Of a stretch of DNA of 5,954 nucleotides, positions 1-5,954 are shown piece after piece. This stretch comes from Spirochaetaceae bacterium (lineage in GTDB: Bacteria > Spirochaetota > Spirochaetia > SZUA-6 > Fen-1364). A program made the translations under genes and the position numbers. The stretch spans positions 6,505-12,458 of the forward strand of contig PLNO01000136.1 in NCBI GenBank assembly GCA_003141795.1, read 5' to 3'. The notes under the pieces were generated by a model. That model made no database searches, was not told the DNA's origin, and saw only the letters and a list, made by a program, of their open reading frames with translations. The stretch's first letter is position 1; each line of letters begins with the position of its first letter.

Positions 1-1353
1 ATAAGAGGGAACGTGGAAACGCGCATCGCCAAGGTGGAAGCGGGGCTCTACGACGCCACGCTCCTTGCCGGTGCGGGGGTCGTGCGGCTGGGGCTTGCCG
101 ACAGGATAGCCGAGTGGCTCACGCTTCCCGATTTCCTCCCCGCGCCTGGGCAGGGGGCCCTGGCCGTGCAGTGCCGCGCCGCGGATGAAACGGTGAGAGC
201 GCTGCTTGGGGAGATCGACGACCCGGCGCTCCATGCCGCGACCGACGCCGAGCGCAGATTCCTCGGGCTCCTGGAATGCGGATGTTCCGCGCCGGTTGCC
301 GCGCTGGCCGAGCCGCTGGGAAAGGCCGAGTCCGCCGCGGGGGGCGCGGTCCTGCATATGCGGGTGAGGGTTTCCGCGCCTGACGGGAGCGGATCGATCG
401 AAGCGGAGGGCTCGGGCAGCGCGCCCTTCGTTCTGGCCGCGGAGCTTGCCGCGAAGGTGAAAGCCGCCGGGGCCGATGCGATCCTCGCGTCCGTGAGGAC
501 GCGCAAGGTCGGGGGGCCCGGCGCGGAGCCTGCCGTCGGACCGGGAGCGCGACAGGGGTTGGAGGGCATGCGCGTCCTCGTCACCCGGGCGCGTGAGCAG
601 GCGGGGCCGCTCTGCGCGCTGTTGGAGGCGCGAGGCGCTGAATCGGTGGTCCTCCCCATGATCCGCATCGCGCCGCTTCCCACGTCCCCCGAGCTCCTGG
701 ACGCCGTGCGGAATCTCGCCACCTACGACTGGGTCATCTTCACGAGCGCCAACAGCGTCGACGTCTTCTTCCATGCTGCACAGGCGCTTTCCGGAGCCGC
801 GGTCTTCACCGCGAACGGGCCGTCGGCGGCGGCGGTGGGACCGGCGACAGCCGAGGCGCTCGGCCGCTGGGGAGTGGCGCCGGCATTCGTCCCCGCGGAT
901 CACGATGCCGCAACGCTCGCCGCCCTGCTCGGCGGCGACGTGCCTGAGGAGATCGCCGGTGCCCGGATCCTCTACCCGCGGGCGCAGGCGGTCCGGGAGG
1001 AAGCCGTGGAGAGCCTTCGCCGCCGCGGGGCGGTCGTCAACGACATCCCTGTCTACCGGACCCTCCCCGCGGATATCACCGAGCCCGACCTCGGCACGGC
1101 GCTGAGCGGCGGGCTCGACGCGATCCTTTTCATGAGCGGATCGGCGGTGCACGCCTTCTGTGACACCGCGCGCGAGACCGAGAGTCTTGCCGGCGCCGCG
1201 CGTCATGCCGTGATCGGATGCATGGGAAGGTCGACGGCGGAGGCGGCGCGCGCGCGGGGGCTTGCCGTGCACGTGCAGCCTCTCGAGAACACCGCGGAGG
1301 CGCTCATCGGCGCGCTCGCCCAGTACATGAGCCGTCGCGGGCAGGGGGACTGA
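1..1353 (+). CDS. hemC-hemD: Fused hydroxymethylbilane synthase / uroporphyrinogen-III synthase (HemC-HemD), 5' end outside window
   Basis: This bifunctional enzyme would join four porphobilinogens into hydroxymethylbilane (HemC) and then cyclise that to uroporphyrinogen III (HemD), in the cytoplasm. The open frame already runs at base 1 (reading I-R-G-N-V-E-T-R), so the start lies upstream; by comparison with E. coli HemC about 147 N-terminal residues are missing. Window residues 2 and 8 match E. coli Arg149 and Arg155; PAPGQGAL is at about 47-54; the dipyrromethane-cofactor Cys is residue 95 (nt 283-285), the same 93-residue distance from Arg2 as in E. coli. The HemC part ends near nt 504. 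A Gly/Pro/Ala-rich linker (nt 505-567) leads into HemD, which starts around Met190 (MRVLVTRAR) and shows [27 protein letters not shown] and FMSGSAV, as in HemD proteins. No stop or frameshift separates the halves. The HemD part is 261 aa, a normal full length. The TGA stop overlaps the hemB start by one base. The identity of both halves is secure; whether they stay one polypeptide is not shown. Confidence 0.95.
   Translation: MRGNVETRIAKVEAGLYDATLLAGAGVVRLGLADRIAEWLTLPDFLPAPGQGALAVQCRAADETVRALLGEIDDPALHAATDAERRFLGLLECGCSAPVAALAEPLGKAESAAGGAVLHMRVRVSAPDGSGSIEAEGSGSAPFVLAAELAAKVKAAGADAILASVRTRKVGGPGAEPAVGPGARQGLEGMRVLVTRAREQAGPLCALLEARGAESVVLPMIRIAPLPTSPELLDAVRNLATYDWVIFTSANSVDVFFHAAQALSGAAVFTANGPSAAAVGPATAEALGRWGVAPAFVPADHDAATLAALLGGDVPEEIAGARILYPRAQAVREEAVESLRRRGAVVNDIPVYRTLPADITEPDLGTALSGGLDAILFMSGSAVHAFCDTARETESLAGAARHAVIGCMGRSTAEAARARGLAVHVQPLENTAEALIGALAQYMSRRGQGD
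554..570 (+). promoter_or_regulatory. Possible internal ribosome binding site and ATG for a separate HemD
   Basis: Inside the fused hemC-hemD frame, an ATG at 568-570 sits exactly where the HemD domain begins. It is preceded by AGGGG at 554-558 (9-nt spacer) and by a second purine run, GGAGGG at 561-566, which is too close to act alone. Free HemD could therefore also be made by internal initiation. This is inference: G-rich runs are common in this DNA, and the frame is open through the junction. Confidence 0.3.
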
Positions 1354-1355
1354 TG
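1343..1355 (+). promoter_or_regulatory. hemB ribosome binding site and coupled start (TGATG)
   Basis: AGGGGG at 1343-1348 precedes the ATG at 1353-1355 with a short 4-nt spacer, and the ATG shares its A with the hemD stop (TGA 1351-1353). This fixes the hemB start at 1353 rather than the in-frame ATG at 1218, which would give a non-homologous N-terminal extension. The arrangement suggests translational coupling. Confidence 0.6.
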
Positions 1356-2378
1356 GACACACGAACGGGGTTCCCCCAGGAACGGCCGCGCCGCCTGCGC
1401 ACACTGCCCGGTCTTCGGAGCATGGTGCGTGAAACGACCCTCCAGCCGTCGCAGCTCATCTCCCCGGCCTTCGTCATCCATGGCCGGGACCTGCAGGTCC
1501 CCGTTGCCTCCATGCCGGGGGTCTTCCAGCTCTCCGTGGACCGGCTCGTCGACGAAGCGAAACGTGTGGCTGAGCTCGGCATCCCCGCGATGCTCCTCTT
1601 CGGGATACCCGCGGGCAAGGACGCCGTGGGCTCGGAGAGCTTCGCCAAGGACGGAATCGTGCAACGTGCCGTCCGGGCGGTCAAAGAGCGCTGTCCGGAC
1701 CTCCTGGTCATCACCGACGTCTGCCTCTGCGAGTACACCGATCACGGGCACTGCGGCGTCCTCAATGTCGGTGGGGCCGCCCGCTCCGTGCCCTCGCTCC
1801 CCGAAGGCTATCTGCTGAACGACCCGACGCTCGACGCCCTGCAGAGGATCGCCGCCTCCCATGCTGAGGCCGGAGCCGACATCGTGGCGCCCAGCGGCAT
1901 GATAGACGGGATGGTTGCCTCCATCAGGTCCGCCCTCGACCAGTCGGGGTTCTCCCACCTGCCCATTCTCTCCTATGCGGTGAAGTACGCCTCCGCATTC
2001 TACGGCCCGTTTCGCGAGGCGGCGCAGGGCGCGCCACGCTTCGGGGACCGACGCAGCCACCAGATGGATCCAGCGAACGTCCGCGAGGCGCTGCGCGAAG
2101 CGGACATCGACGTCCGCGAAGGCGCGGACATGCTCATGGTGAAGCCGGCCCTCCCGTACCTGGACGTCGTGCGCCGCGTCCACGAGCGCCACCCGGAGCA
2201 TCCCCTTGCCGCATACAACGTCAGCGGGGAGTACGCGATGCTGAAAGCCGCCGCGGCCAACGGGTGGATCGACGAGAGGGCGGCGGTGCTGGAAACCCTG
2301 ACGGGGATCCGCCGGGCGGGGGCGGACCTCATCGTCACCTACCACGCGAAGGAGGCAGCCGGATGGCTGACGGAGTGA
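1353..2378 (+). CDS. hemB: Delta-aminolevulinic acid dehydratase (porphobilinogen synthase)
   Basis: HemB condenses two 5-aminolevulinate molecules into porphobilinogen, the first common tetrapyrrole precursor, as a cytoplasmic TIM-barrel enzyme. The predicted 341 aa is a usual length for the family. The N-terminus has the typical RPRRLR...LRSMVRET pattern. The active-site metal loop is [14 protein letters not shown] with Cys124, Cys126 and Cys134, matching the three zinc-binding cysteines of E. coli HemB, so this is the zinc-cysteine rather than the aspartate-rich type. The two Schiff-base lysines are Lys211 (SYAVKYAS) and Lys264 (DMLMVKPA). [12 protein letters not shown] (about 231-242) is also family-typical. 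The gene overlaps hemD by 1 nt and hemQ by 16 nt, so it lies mid-operon. All key residues are present, and the gene looks intact. No regulatory signal beyond translational coupling is visible. Confidence 0.97.
   Translation: MDTRTGFPQERPRRLRTLPGLRSMVRETTLQPSQLISPAFVIHGRDLQVPVASMPGVFQLSVDRLVDEAKRVAELGIPAMLLFGIPAGKDAVGSESFAKDGIVQRAVRAVKERCPDLLVITDVCLCEYTDHGHCGVLNVGGAARSVPSLPEGYLLNDPTLDALQRIAASHAEAGADIVAPSGMIDGMVASIRSALDQSGFSHLPILSYAVKYASAFYGPFREAAQGAPRFGDRRSHQMDPANVREALREADIDVREGADMLMVKPALPYLDVVRRVHERHPEHPLAAYNVSGEYAMLKAAAANGWIDERAAVLETLTGIRRAGADLIVTYHAKEAAGWLTE
2349..2365 (+). promoter_or_regulatory. hemQ ribosome binding site inside the hemB 3' end
   Basis: AAGGAGG at 2349-2355 is a near-perfect Shine-Dalgarno sequence, 7 nt before the ATG at 2363-2365, and lies within the last codons of hemB. 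It decides the hemQ start and makes the 16-nt overlap with hemB credible. It is one of the strongest ribosome binding sites in the window. Confidence 0.8.
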
Positions 2379-3118
2379 TTGCCGCATCGGAGCGCGGCGC
2401 CGAACAGGCGTCCGCCGGCATCGACGTCTCGGAAAAGGGACGCACGCGCGCCGGGGAACAGATCACCCTCGACAGGCGCCTCTTCATGCAGCTGTTCGTC
2501 TTCAGCGGCTGCCGCGACACCGCGCGGGCGGCGCGCACGCTCGCCGATGCCGGAGTGCACGGTGTCCTCTACGAGGACCTCAACGACCCCGCCGGCATCG
2601 GGCTTCTTACCTTCGACGAGGACCCCGCCTACTTCCTCGACACGGTGAGGCCGCTCCTCCTGGCCCCGCCGTTCGACGCGCTCTCACCCGTGCCGTCCAT
2701 GACGATGTTCGGCCGCACCTACTCCATGGGCTGGGAGCCGGACCTCGTGGAGGCCCTCATCACACGGCCGCGGCAGCGCGTCTGCTCCCCCGAGCTCGCA
2801 TGGGCCGTCTGGTATCCGCTGCGCAGGGCGGGGGCTTTCGAGCAGCTCGACGAGAAGGAGCAGCGCTCGATCCTCGCCGAGCATGGCGCGGTGGGCCGCA
2901 CCTTCGGGAAGGCGGGGCTTGCGCACGATATAAGGCTGGACTGTCACGGGTTGTCCCGCAATGACGACGATTTCGTCATCGGCGTGCTCGGCGAGAAGCT
3001 GCACCCGTTGTCCGCCGTCGTGCAGAGGATGCGAAAGACGCGCCAGACCTCGGGGTACCTCGAACGGCTCGGGCCCTTCTTCATCGGGCGCGTCCTCTGG
3101 CAGGGCAGCCCGTCATGA
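2363..3118 (+). CDS. hemQ: Coproheme decarboxylase, chlorite-dismutase family (HemQ/ChdC)
   Basis: Family members of this type oxidatively decarboxylate iron-coproporphyrin III to haem b, the last step of the coproporphyrin-dependent pathway. The predicted protein is 251 aa, close to Firmicutes HemQ. Residues 1 to about 35 are polar and low in conservation; the ferredoxin-like core starts near [12 protein letters not shown] (34-45). Tyr151 in VWYPLRR aligns with the catalytic Tyr of Firmicutes ChdC (YPMxK), with Arg155 where those enzymes have Lys. His174 in AEHGAVGR matches the proximal haem ligand. The family's distal Gln (HemQ) or Arg (true chlorite dismutase) is expected about 13 residues later; here that point reads L-A-H (186-188), so chlorite dismutase activity is unlikely. 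The C-terminal GPFFIGRVL resembles the FGSFFVG end of the family. Its place between hemB and hemE, with no hemN or hemF, supports a haem role. Family assignment is firm; substrate is inferred from context. Confidence 0.88.
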   Translation: MADGVIAASERGAEQASAGIDVSEKGRTRAGEQITLDRRLFMQLFVFSGCRDTARAARTLADAGVHGVLYEDLNDPAGIGLLTFDEDPAYFLDTVRPLLLAPPFDALSPVPSMTMFGRTYSMGWEPDLVEALITRPRQRVCSPELAWAVWYPLRRAGAFEQLDEKEQRSILAEHGAVGRTFGKAGLAHDIRLDCHGLSRNDDDFVIGVLGEKLHPLSAVVQRMRKTRQTSGYLERLGPFFIGRVLWQGSPS

Positions 3119-4188
3119 GCAGTGCACCCAATGGGGAGCGTGCTCCCGCCGTGAAAGGGTCCGCGTTCCTCCGTGCCTGTCGGCACGAGGCCTCCGGCCG
3201 CACGCCGATCTGGCTCATGCGGCAGGCCGGCCGCTATCTGCCCGAATACCGGGCGCTGCGAGCCCGCTATCCCATGCTCACGCTCCTCAACACTCCCGAG
3301 CTCGCCGCCGAGGTCACGCTGCAGCCCCTGGCGCGCATCGATTACGACGCGGCCGTCATCTTCTCCGACCTCCTGCAGCCCCTGCCGGGCATGGGGCTGA
3401 CGGTGACCTATGAGGACGGCATCGGACCGCGCGTGGGGAAGCCGCTGTCCTCGGGGCGCGACATCGACCTGCTCGCCGCGCCGCCTGCCGCGGAGGCGCT
3501 GGCAACGACGCTCAGCGCCATCGGACTTGCATCGGCGGAGCTCGCGCAGCGCGGCCTCCCCGTGATCGGCTTCGTCGGCGCCCCCTTTACCCTCGCCACG
3601 TATGCCATCGAAGGGGGCACGAGCCGCTCGTTCACGAAGACCAAGGCTCTCATGTACCGGGAGCCGGCAGCGTGGGACCGCCTGATGTCGAAGCTCGTCA
3701 CCGTCCTTGCGGACTTCCTCGTCGCCCAGGCGCAGGCGGGCGCATCGGCCCTGCAGGTTTTCGATTCATGGGTGGGAATCGCCCTGGGACGGGACGACTA
3801 CATCGGGTACGTGCAGCCGTACAATCGGCGGCTCTTTGCCGCGGCTGCCGCGGCGGGCGTGCCGCTCGTCAACTTCAGCACGGGCACCGCGCCGTACATC
3901 GAGGAGGTGGCGTCCTGCGGAGGGGATGTGATGAGCGTCGACTGGCGTATGCCGCTGGAGGAGTACCGCCGGCGGCTCGGCGAGGCGCGCGCGCTTCAGG
4001 GCAACCTCGACCCCGCGCTCCTCCTCGCCCCGTGGCGGGAGATCGGCCCTCGCGTCAACGATCTTCTCGCCTCCGCTCCGTCCACCGGCTACATCTTCAA
4101 CCTCGGTCACGGCATCCTGCCGGAGACGGATGTGGATACAGTCTCCCGGCTCGTCGATCATGTCCACGCGTGGGAGGCCGTCGGATGA
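3115..4188 (+). CDS. hemE: Uroporphyrinogen decarboxylase
   Basis: HemE removes four carboxyl groups from uroporphyrinogen III to give coproporphyrinogen III, in the cytoplasm and without a cofactor. At 357 aa it is the usual length. Signature 1 is clear at residues 31-40 (PIWLMRQAGR), with Arg36 and Arg40 matching human Arg37 and Arg41. Asp85 in FSDLLQPL matches the catalytic Asp86. Signature 2 is at about 152-168 (GFVGAPFTL through YAIEGG) with Tyr163 equivalent to human Tyr164. Ser218 (FDSWVG) and His332 (NLGHGI) complete the pocket. The ATG at 3115 overlaps the hemQ stop as ATGA. Only a weak purine patch (AGGGC near 3102-3106) precedes it, so translation probably depends on coupling to hemQ. 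The product is the branch-point substrate for either the CPD route (HemY/CgoX next) or a HemN/HemF route not encoded here. Confidence 0.97.
   Translation: MSSAPNGERAPAVKGSAFLRACRHEASGRTPIWLMRQAGRYLPEYRALRARYPMLTLLNTPELAAEVTLQPLARIDYDAAVIFSDLLQPLPGMGLTVTYEDGIGPRVGKPLSSGRDIDLLAAPPAAEALATTLSAIGLASAELAQRGLPVIGFVGAPFTLATYAIEGGTSRSFTKTKALMYREPAAWDRLMSKLVTVLADFLVAQAQAGASALQVFDSWVGIALGRDDYIGYVQPYNRRLFAAAAAAGVPLVNFSTGTAPYIEEVASCGGDVMSVDWRMPLEEYRRRLGEARALQGNLDPALLLAPWREIGPRVNDLLASAPSTGYIFNLGHGILPETDVDTVSRLVDHVHAWEAVG
4172..4187 (+). promoter_or_regulatory. hemH ribosome binding site inside the hemE 3' end
   Basis: GGGAGG at 4172-4177 precedes the ATG at 4185-4187 by 7 nt. The ATG overlaps the hemE stop as ATGA. 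This supports 4185 as the start instead of the in-frame ATG at 3672, which lies deep inside hemE. Confidence 0.7.
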
Positions 4189-5138
4189 GCGGGCGCTCCG
4201 GGCGGGCGCCCGTCGGCGTGCTCGCGATGACCTACGGCGGTCCTGAATCCCTCGAGGCGGTACCAGGGTATCTCGCCGACATCAGGTCCGGCAGGCCCAC
4301 CCCGCGTCGTGTGCTGGAAGAGATCACCGAGCACTACCGGAGCATCGGGGGGAGCTCTCCCCTGCTCGCCAACAGCCGGCGTCAGCTCGAGGCGCTTTCC
4401 GACCGGTTGGGCCGCGATGATTTCCGCTGCTACCTCGGGATGCGGCACTGGTCGCCGTGGATCGAAGAGACGGTCGGGGTCATGGCGGAGGAGGGGATCA
4501 CGCGGGCGGTGGGTGTGGTCCTGGCGCCGCACTACAACGCGTGGAACAATGGCCGCTACTTCCAGAAGATCGAGGCGGGCGTTCGGATGTACAGGGCGCC
4601 CATCGATTTCAGGATGGTGAGCGGCTATCACGACTCCCCCGGGCTCATCGCCGCGCTGGCAGCGCGCGTGCGGGAGGGGATCTCCCACTGGCCCGCCGAT
4701 CGAGCCGCAGCGGTGCACGTCGTGTTCTGCGCGCACAGCCTGCCCGTTCGCGTCGCTCCGGACACCGACCCCTATGCGGCGCAGCTCCTGCAGACGGCAA
4801 CTCTCACGGCCCGCGAGGCGCGCATCCCGCAGGAGCGCTGGTCCTGGGCCTACGTATCGGCGGGCAGGAGCGTGGAGCCGTGGCTCGGGCCCAGCCTGCT
4901 CGACCACCTTTCGATGCTCGGCGGCCGCGGCATCCGCGACGTCGTGTGCCTCCCCGTCGGTTTCGTCACCGAGCACGTGGAGATCCTCTACGACATCGAC
5001 ATCGAGGCGCAGGCCCGGGCACGGCAGCTCGGCATACGCCTCGAGCGGCCGCCGTCCCTCAACGACGATCCGCGCTTCATCGGCGCCCTGGCCGAGGCGG
5101 TGCGCGCGCGCGCGCATGAGCTCGGCGGCGCCGCATGA
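4185..5138 (+). CDS. hemH: Ferrochelatase, probably coproporphyrin type (CpfC)
   Basis: This enzyme inserts Fe(II) into a porphyrin; with hemQ beside it the substrate is probably coproporphyrin III. The 317-aa length matches soluble monomeric Bacillus ferrochelatase (about 310 aa), with no C-terminal membrane segment or Fe-S cysteine cluster. The N-terminus reads GVLAMTYGGP, placing Tyr17 where B. subtilis has Tyr13 (MAYGTP); protoporphyrin ferrochelatases usually read NLGGP or NLGTP here. The following DIRSGR...YRSIGGSSPL (about 32-60) is also close to the Bacillus pattern. RHWSPWIEE is at 87-95. The catalytic His184 lies in FCAHSLP (B. subtilis His183) and Glu266 in TEHVEILYD (B. subtilis Glu264). 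The start overlaps hemE by 4 nt and the stop overlaps hemY by 4 nt. Ferrochelatase identity is secure; the coproporphyrin preference is inferred from Tyr17 and gene context. Confidence 0.95.
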   Translation: MSGRSGRAPVGVLAMTYGGPESLEAVPGYLADIRSGRPTPRRVLEEITEHYRSIGGSSPLLANSRRQLEALSDRLGRDDFRCYLGMRHWSPWIEETVGVMAEEGITRAVGVVLAPHYNAWNNGRYFQKIEAGVRMYRAPIDFRMVSGYHDSPGLIAALAARVREGISHWPADRAAAVHVVFCAHSLPVRVAPDTDPYAAQLLQTATLTAREARIPQERWSWAYVSAGRSVEPWLGPSLLDHLSMLGGRGIRDVVCLPVGFVTEHVEILYDIDIEAQARARQLGIRLERPPSLNDDPRFIGALAEAVRARAHELGGAA

Positions 5139-5954
5139 AACGCCTTCTCGTCGTCGGCGGGGGGATCGCGGGGCTGGCCGCAGCGCGCGAGGCGCGCAGA
5201 TCGGATCCCTCGGTGGAGATAACGCTCGTAGAACGAGACACCCGTCTCGGAGGAAAGATCCGCACCGATACGGTGGACGGCTTCCTCCTGGAGGCGGGCC
5301 CCGACGGTTTCCTCTCCCGCAAACCGGCCGCGGTCCGTCTGGCACGAGAGCTGGGCATGGCGGAGCGGCTCATTCCGCGCACCCCACGCTCCGTTCCGGC
5401 GTTCGTCATGCACGGGCACGCGCTGCACCCGCTCCCCGAGGGATTCTCCGGCATGGTCCCCGCGAATCTCGATGCGCTCTCCCGCAGCACGCTTCTCTCC
5501 GAGCAGGGCCGCCGGCGCGCGACCCAGGAGGCCTCGGTTGCCGCGTCTGCGCCCGGGGGTGATGAATCAGTTGCATCCTTCATGCGGCGCCGCTACGGGG
5601 ATGAGGCGTTCCAGCTCCTCATCGAGCCGCTGGTGAGCGGGATCTACGCGGCGGACGCCGAGCAGCTCAGCCTCGCGGCGACCCTCCCTCACCTGCGGGC
5701 CCTGGAGCTCGAGCACGGAAGCGTCTCCGTGGCGCTCGCGAAAGCCCGTCCGTCCGTCGGCGAGCTTCCCCCCTTCCTCAGCTTCAGGTCGGGGATGGGT
5801 GAGCTGGTGCACGGCCTTGCCGACAGTCTCGACGGCGTGCGCATCCGCTGCGGATCGGTGGTGCGCTCGCTTCGTCGGCGCGGCAGGGGCGTGCGCGCTG
5901 CGCTTGCAGACGGAACAGAGCTCGACGCCGACAGCCTCATCCTTGCCGTGCCTG
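5135..5954 (+). CDS. hemY: Coproporphyrinogen/protoporphyrinogen oxidase, FAD-dependent HemY/CgoX type, 3' end outside window
   Basis: This flavoenzyme performs the six-electron oxidation of coproporphyrinogen III to coproporphyrin III (CgoX role) or of protoporphyrinogen IX to protoporphyrin IX. The frame is open from ATG 5135 to the window end, giving 273 of the usual roughly 450-480 residues. The N-terminus is a dinucleotide-binding Rossmann motif, VVGGGIAGLAAA (6-17), followed by the acidic end of the second strand (LVERD, 31-35) and RLGGKIRT (37-44), then EAGPDGFLSRKP (53-64). Further family marks are LPEGF (100-104), DESVASFMRRRYG (143-155), IEPLVSGIYAAD (163-174) and SFRSGMGELV (216-225). 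The region around 121-142 is short and Ala/Arg-rich. The start overlaps the hemH stop as ATGA, and no good Shine-Dalgarno sequence is visible, so coupling to hemH is likely. The sequence alone does not distinguish the two substrates; context favours coproporphyrinogen. Confidence 0.94.
   Translation, partial: MKRLLVVGGGIAGLAAAREARRSDPSVEITLVERDTRLGGKIRTDTVDGFLLEAGPDGFLSRKPAAVRLARELGMAERLIPRTPRSVPAFVMHGHALHPLPEGFSGMVPANLDALSRSTLLSEQGRRRATQEASVAASAPGGDESVASFMRRRYGDEAFQLLIEPLVSGIYAADAEQLSLAATLPHLRALELEHGSVSVALAKARPSVGELPPFLSFRSGMGELVHGLADSLDGVRIRCGSVVRSLRRRGRGVRAALADGTELDADSLILAVP

Noticed and set aside
13..15. GTG as the start codon of hemC
   Set aside because: It encodes the Val of the conserved RGNVETR motif, and the frame is open to base 1; the true start lies upstream of the window.
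1218..1352. In-frame upstream extension of hemB from ATG 1218
   Set aside because: The added residues are out-of-frame hemD sequence with no resemblance to HemB; the coupled ATG at 1353 gives the normal length.
2264..2362. In-frame upstream extension of hemQ from ATG 2264
   Set aside because: The extra residues are a Gly/Pro/Arg-rich shadow of hemB, and the strong Shine-Dalgarno sequence sits before the ATG at 2363.
1203..2387. Long antisense open frame of 394 codons opposite hemB
   Set aside because: It mirrors hemB codon positions in GC-rich DNA, where stops are rare on the opposite strand. The translation is Arg/Gly/His-rich with no recognisable domain, and hemB carries all its catalytic residues.
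2363..3118. A true chlorite dismutase (chlorite detoxification)
   Set aside because: No Arg is found at the distal position about 13 residues after His174, and the gene sits inside a haem-biosynthesis operon.
3672..4184. In-frame upstream extension of hemH from ATG 3672
   Set aside because: It would read through half of hemE in another frame; the MSGRSGRAPVGVLAMTYGG start at 4185 matches ferrochelatases.
4158..5345. Long antisense open frame of 395 codons opposite hemH and the start of hemY
   Set aside because: It is a compositional shadow across two well-supported genes, with no domain-like pattern.
1..5954. A previously undescribed system, mobile element, RNA gene or CRISPR array
   Set aside because: All bases are accounted for by six recognisable haem-pathway genes with no gaps; no direct-repeat array, inverted terminal repeats, tRNA-like fold or terminator hairpin with a U-run was seen.

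Overview
The window is a single uninterrupted block of haem-biosynthesis genes, all on the + strand. There is no intergenic DNA: six coding regions cover it from the first base to the last, and each junction overlaps by 1, 4 or 16 nt. The DNA is very GC-rich by eye (well above 60%), with strong G/C preference at third codon positions and Shine-Dalgarno motifs ahead of several starts. This is a bacterial chromosome, but the phylum cannot be fixed from the window. The operon style, high GC and gene set would fit a GC-rich diderm lineage (for example a Deltaproteobacteria/Nitrospirota-like environmental bacterium), and other GC-rich groups are possible.

Layout. 1-1353: the 3' part of hemC (hydroxymethylbilane synthase) fused in frame to a complete hemD (uroporphyrinogen-III synthase). 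1353-2378: hemB (5-aminolevulinate dehydratase, zinc-cysteine type). 2363-3118: hemQ/chdC (chlorite-dismutase-family coproheme decarboxylase). 3115-4188: hemE (uroporphyrinogen decarboxylase). 4185-5138: hemH/cpfC (ferrochelatase). 5135-5954: 5' part of hemY/cgoX (FAD-dependent coproporphyrinogen/protoporphyrinogen oxidase), running off the window.

How they work together. HemB makes porphobilinogen from 5-aminolevulinate, HemC polymerises it to hydroxymethylbilane, HemD closes and inverts it to uroporphyrinogen III, and HemE decarboxylates it to coproporphyrinogen III. From there the gene set points to the coproporphyrin-dependent (CPD) route: HemY/CgoX oxidises coproporphyrinogen to coproporphyrin, HemH/CpfC inserts iron, and HemQ/ChdC decarboxylates coproheme to haem b. 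Two sequence observations support this beyond the presence of hemQ. No hemN or hemF lies between hemE and hemH/hemY, and the ferrochelatase has the MxYG Tyr motif seen in Bacillus CpfC. The order hemC-hemD-hemB and hemE-hemH-hemY matches two separate operons of Bacillus subtilis, here joined with hemQ at the seam.

I found no mobile element, RNA gene, CRISPR array, terminator or unknown system. The points most worth a second look are the hemC-hemD fusion with a possible internal translation start, the CPD assignment, and the unusual distal pocket of HemQ.
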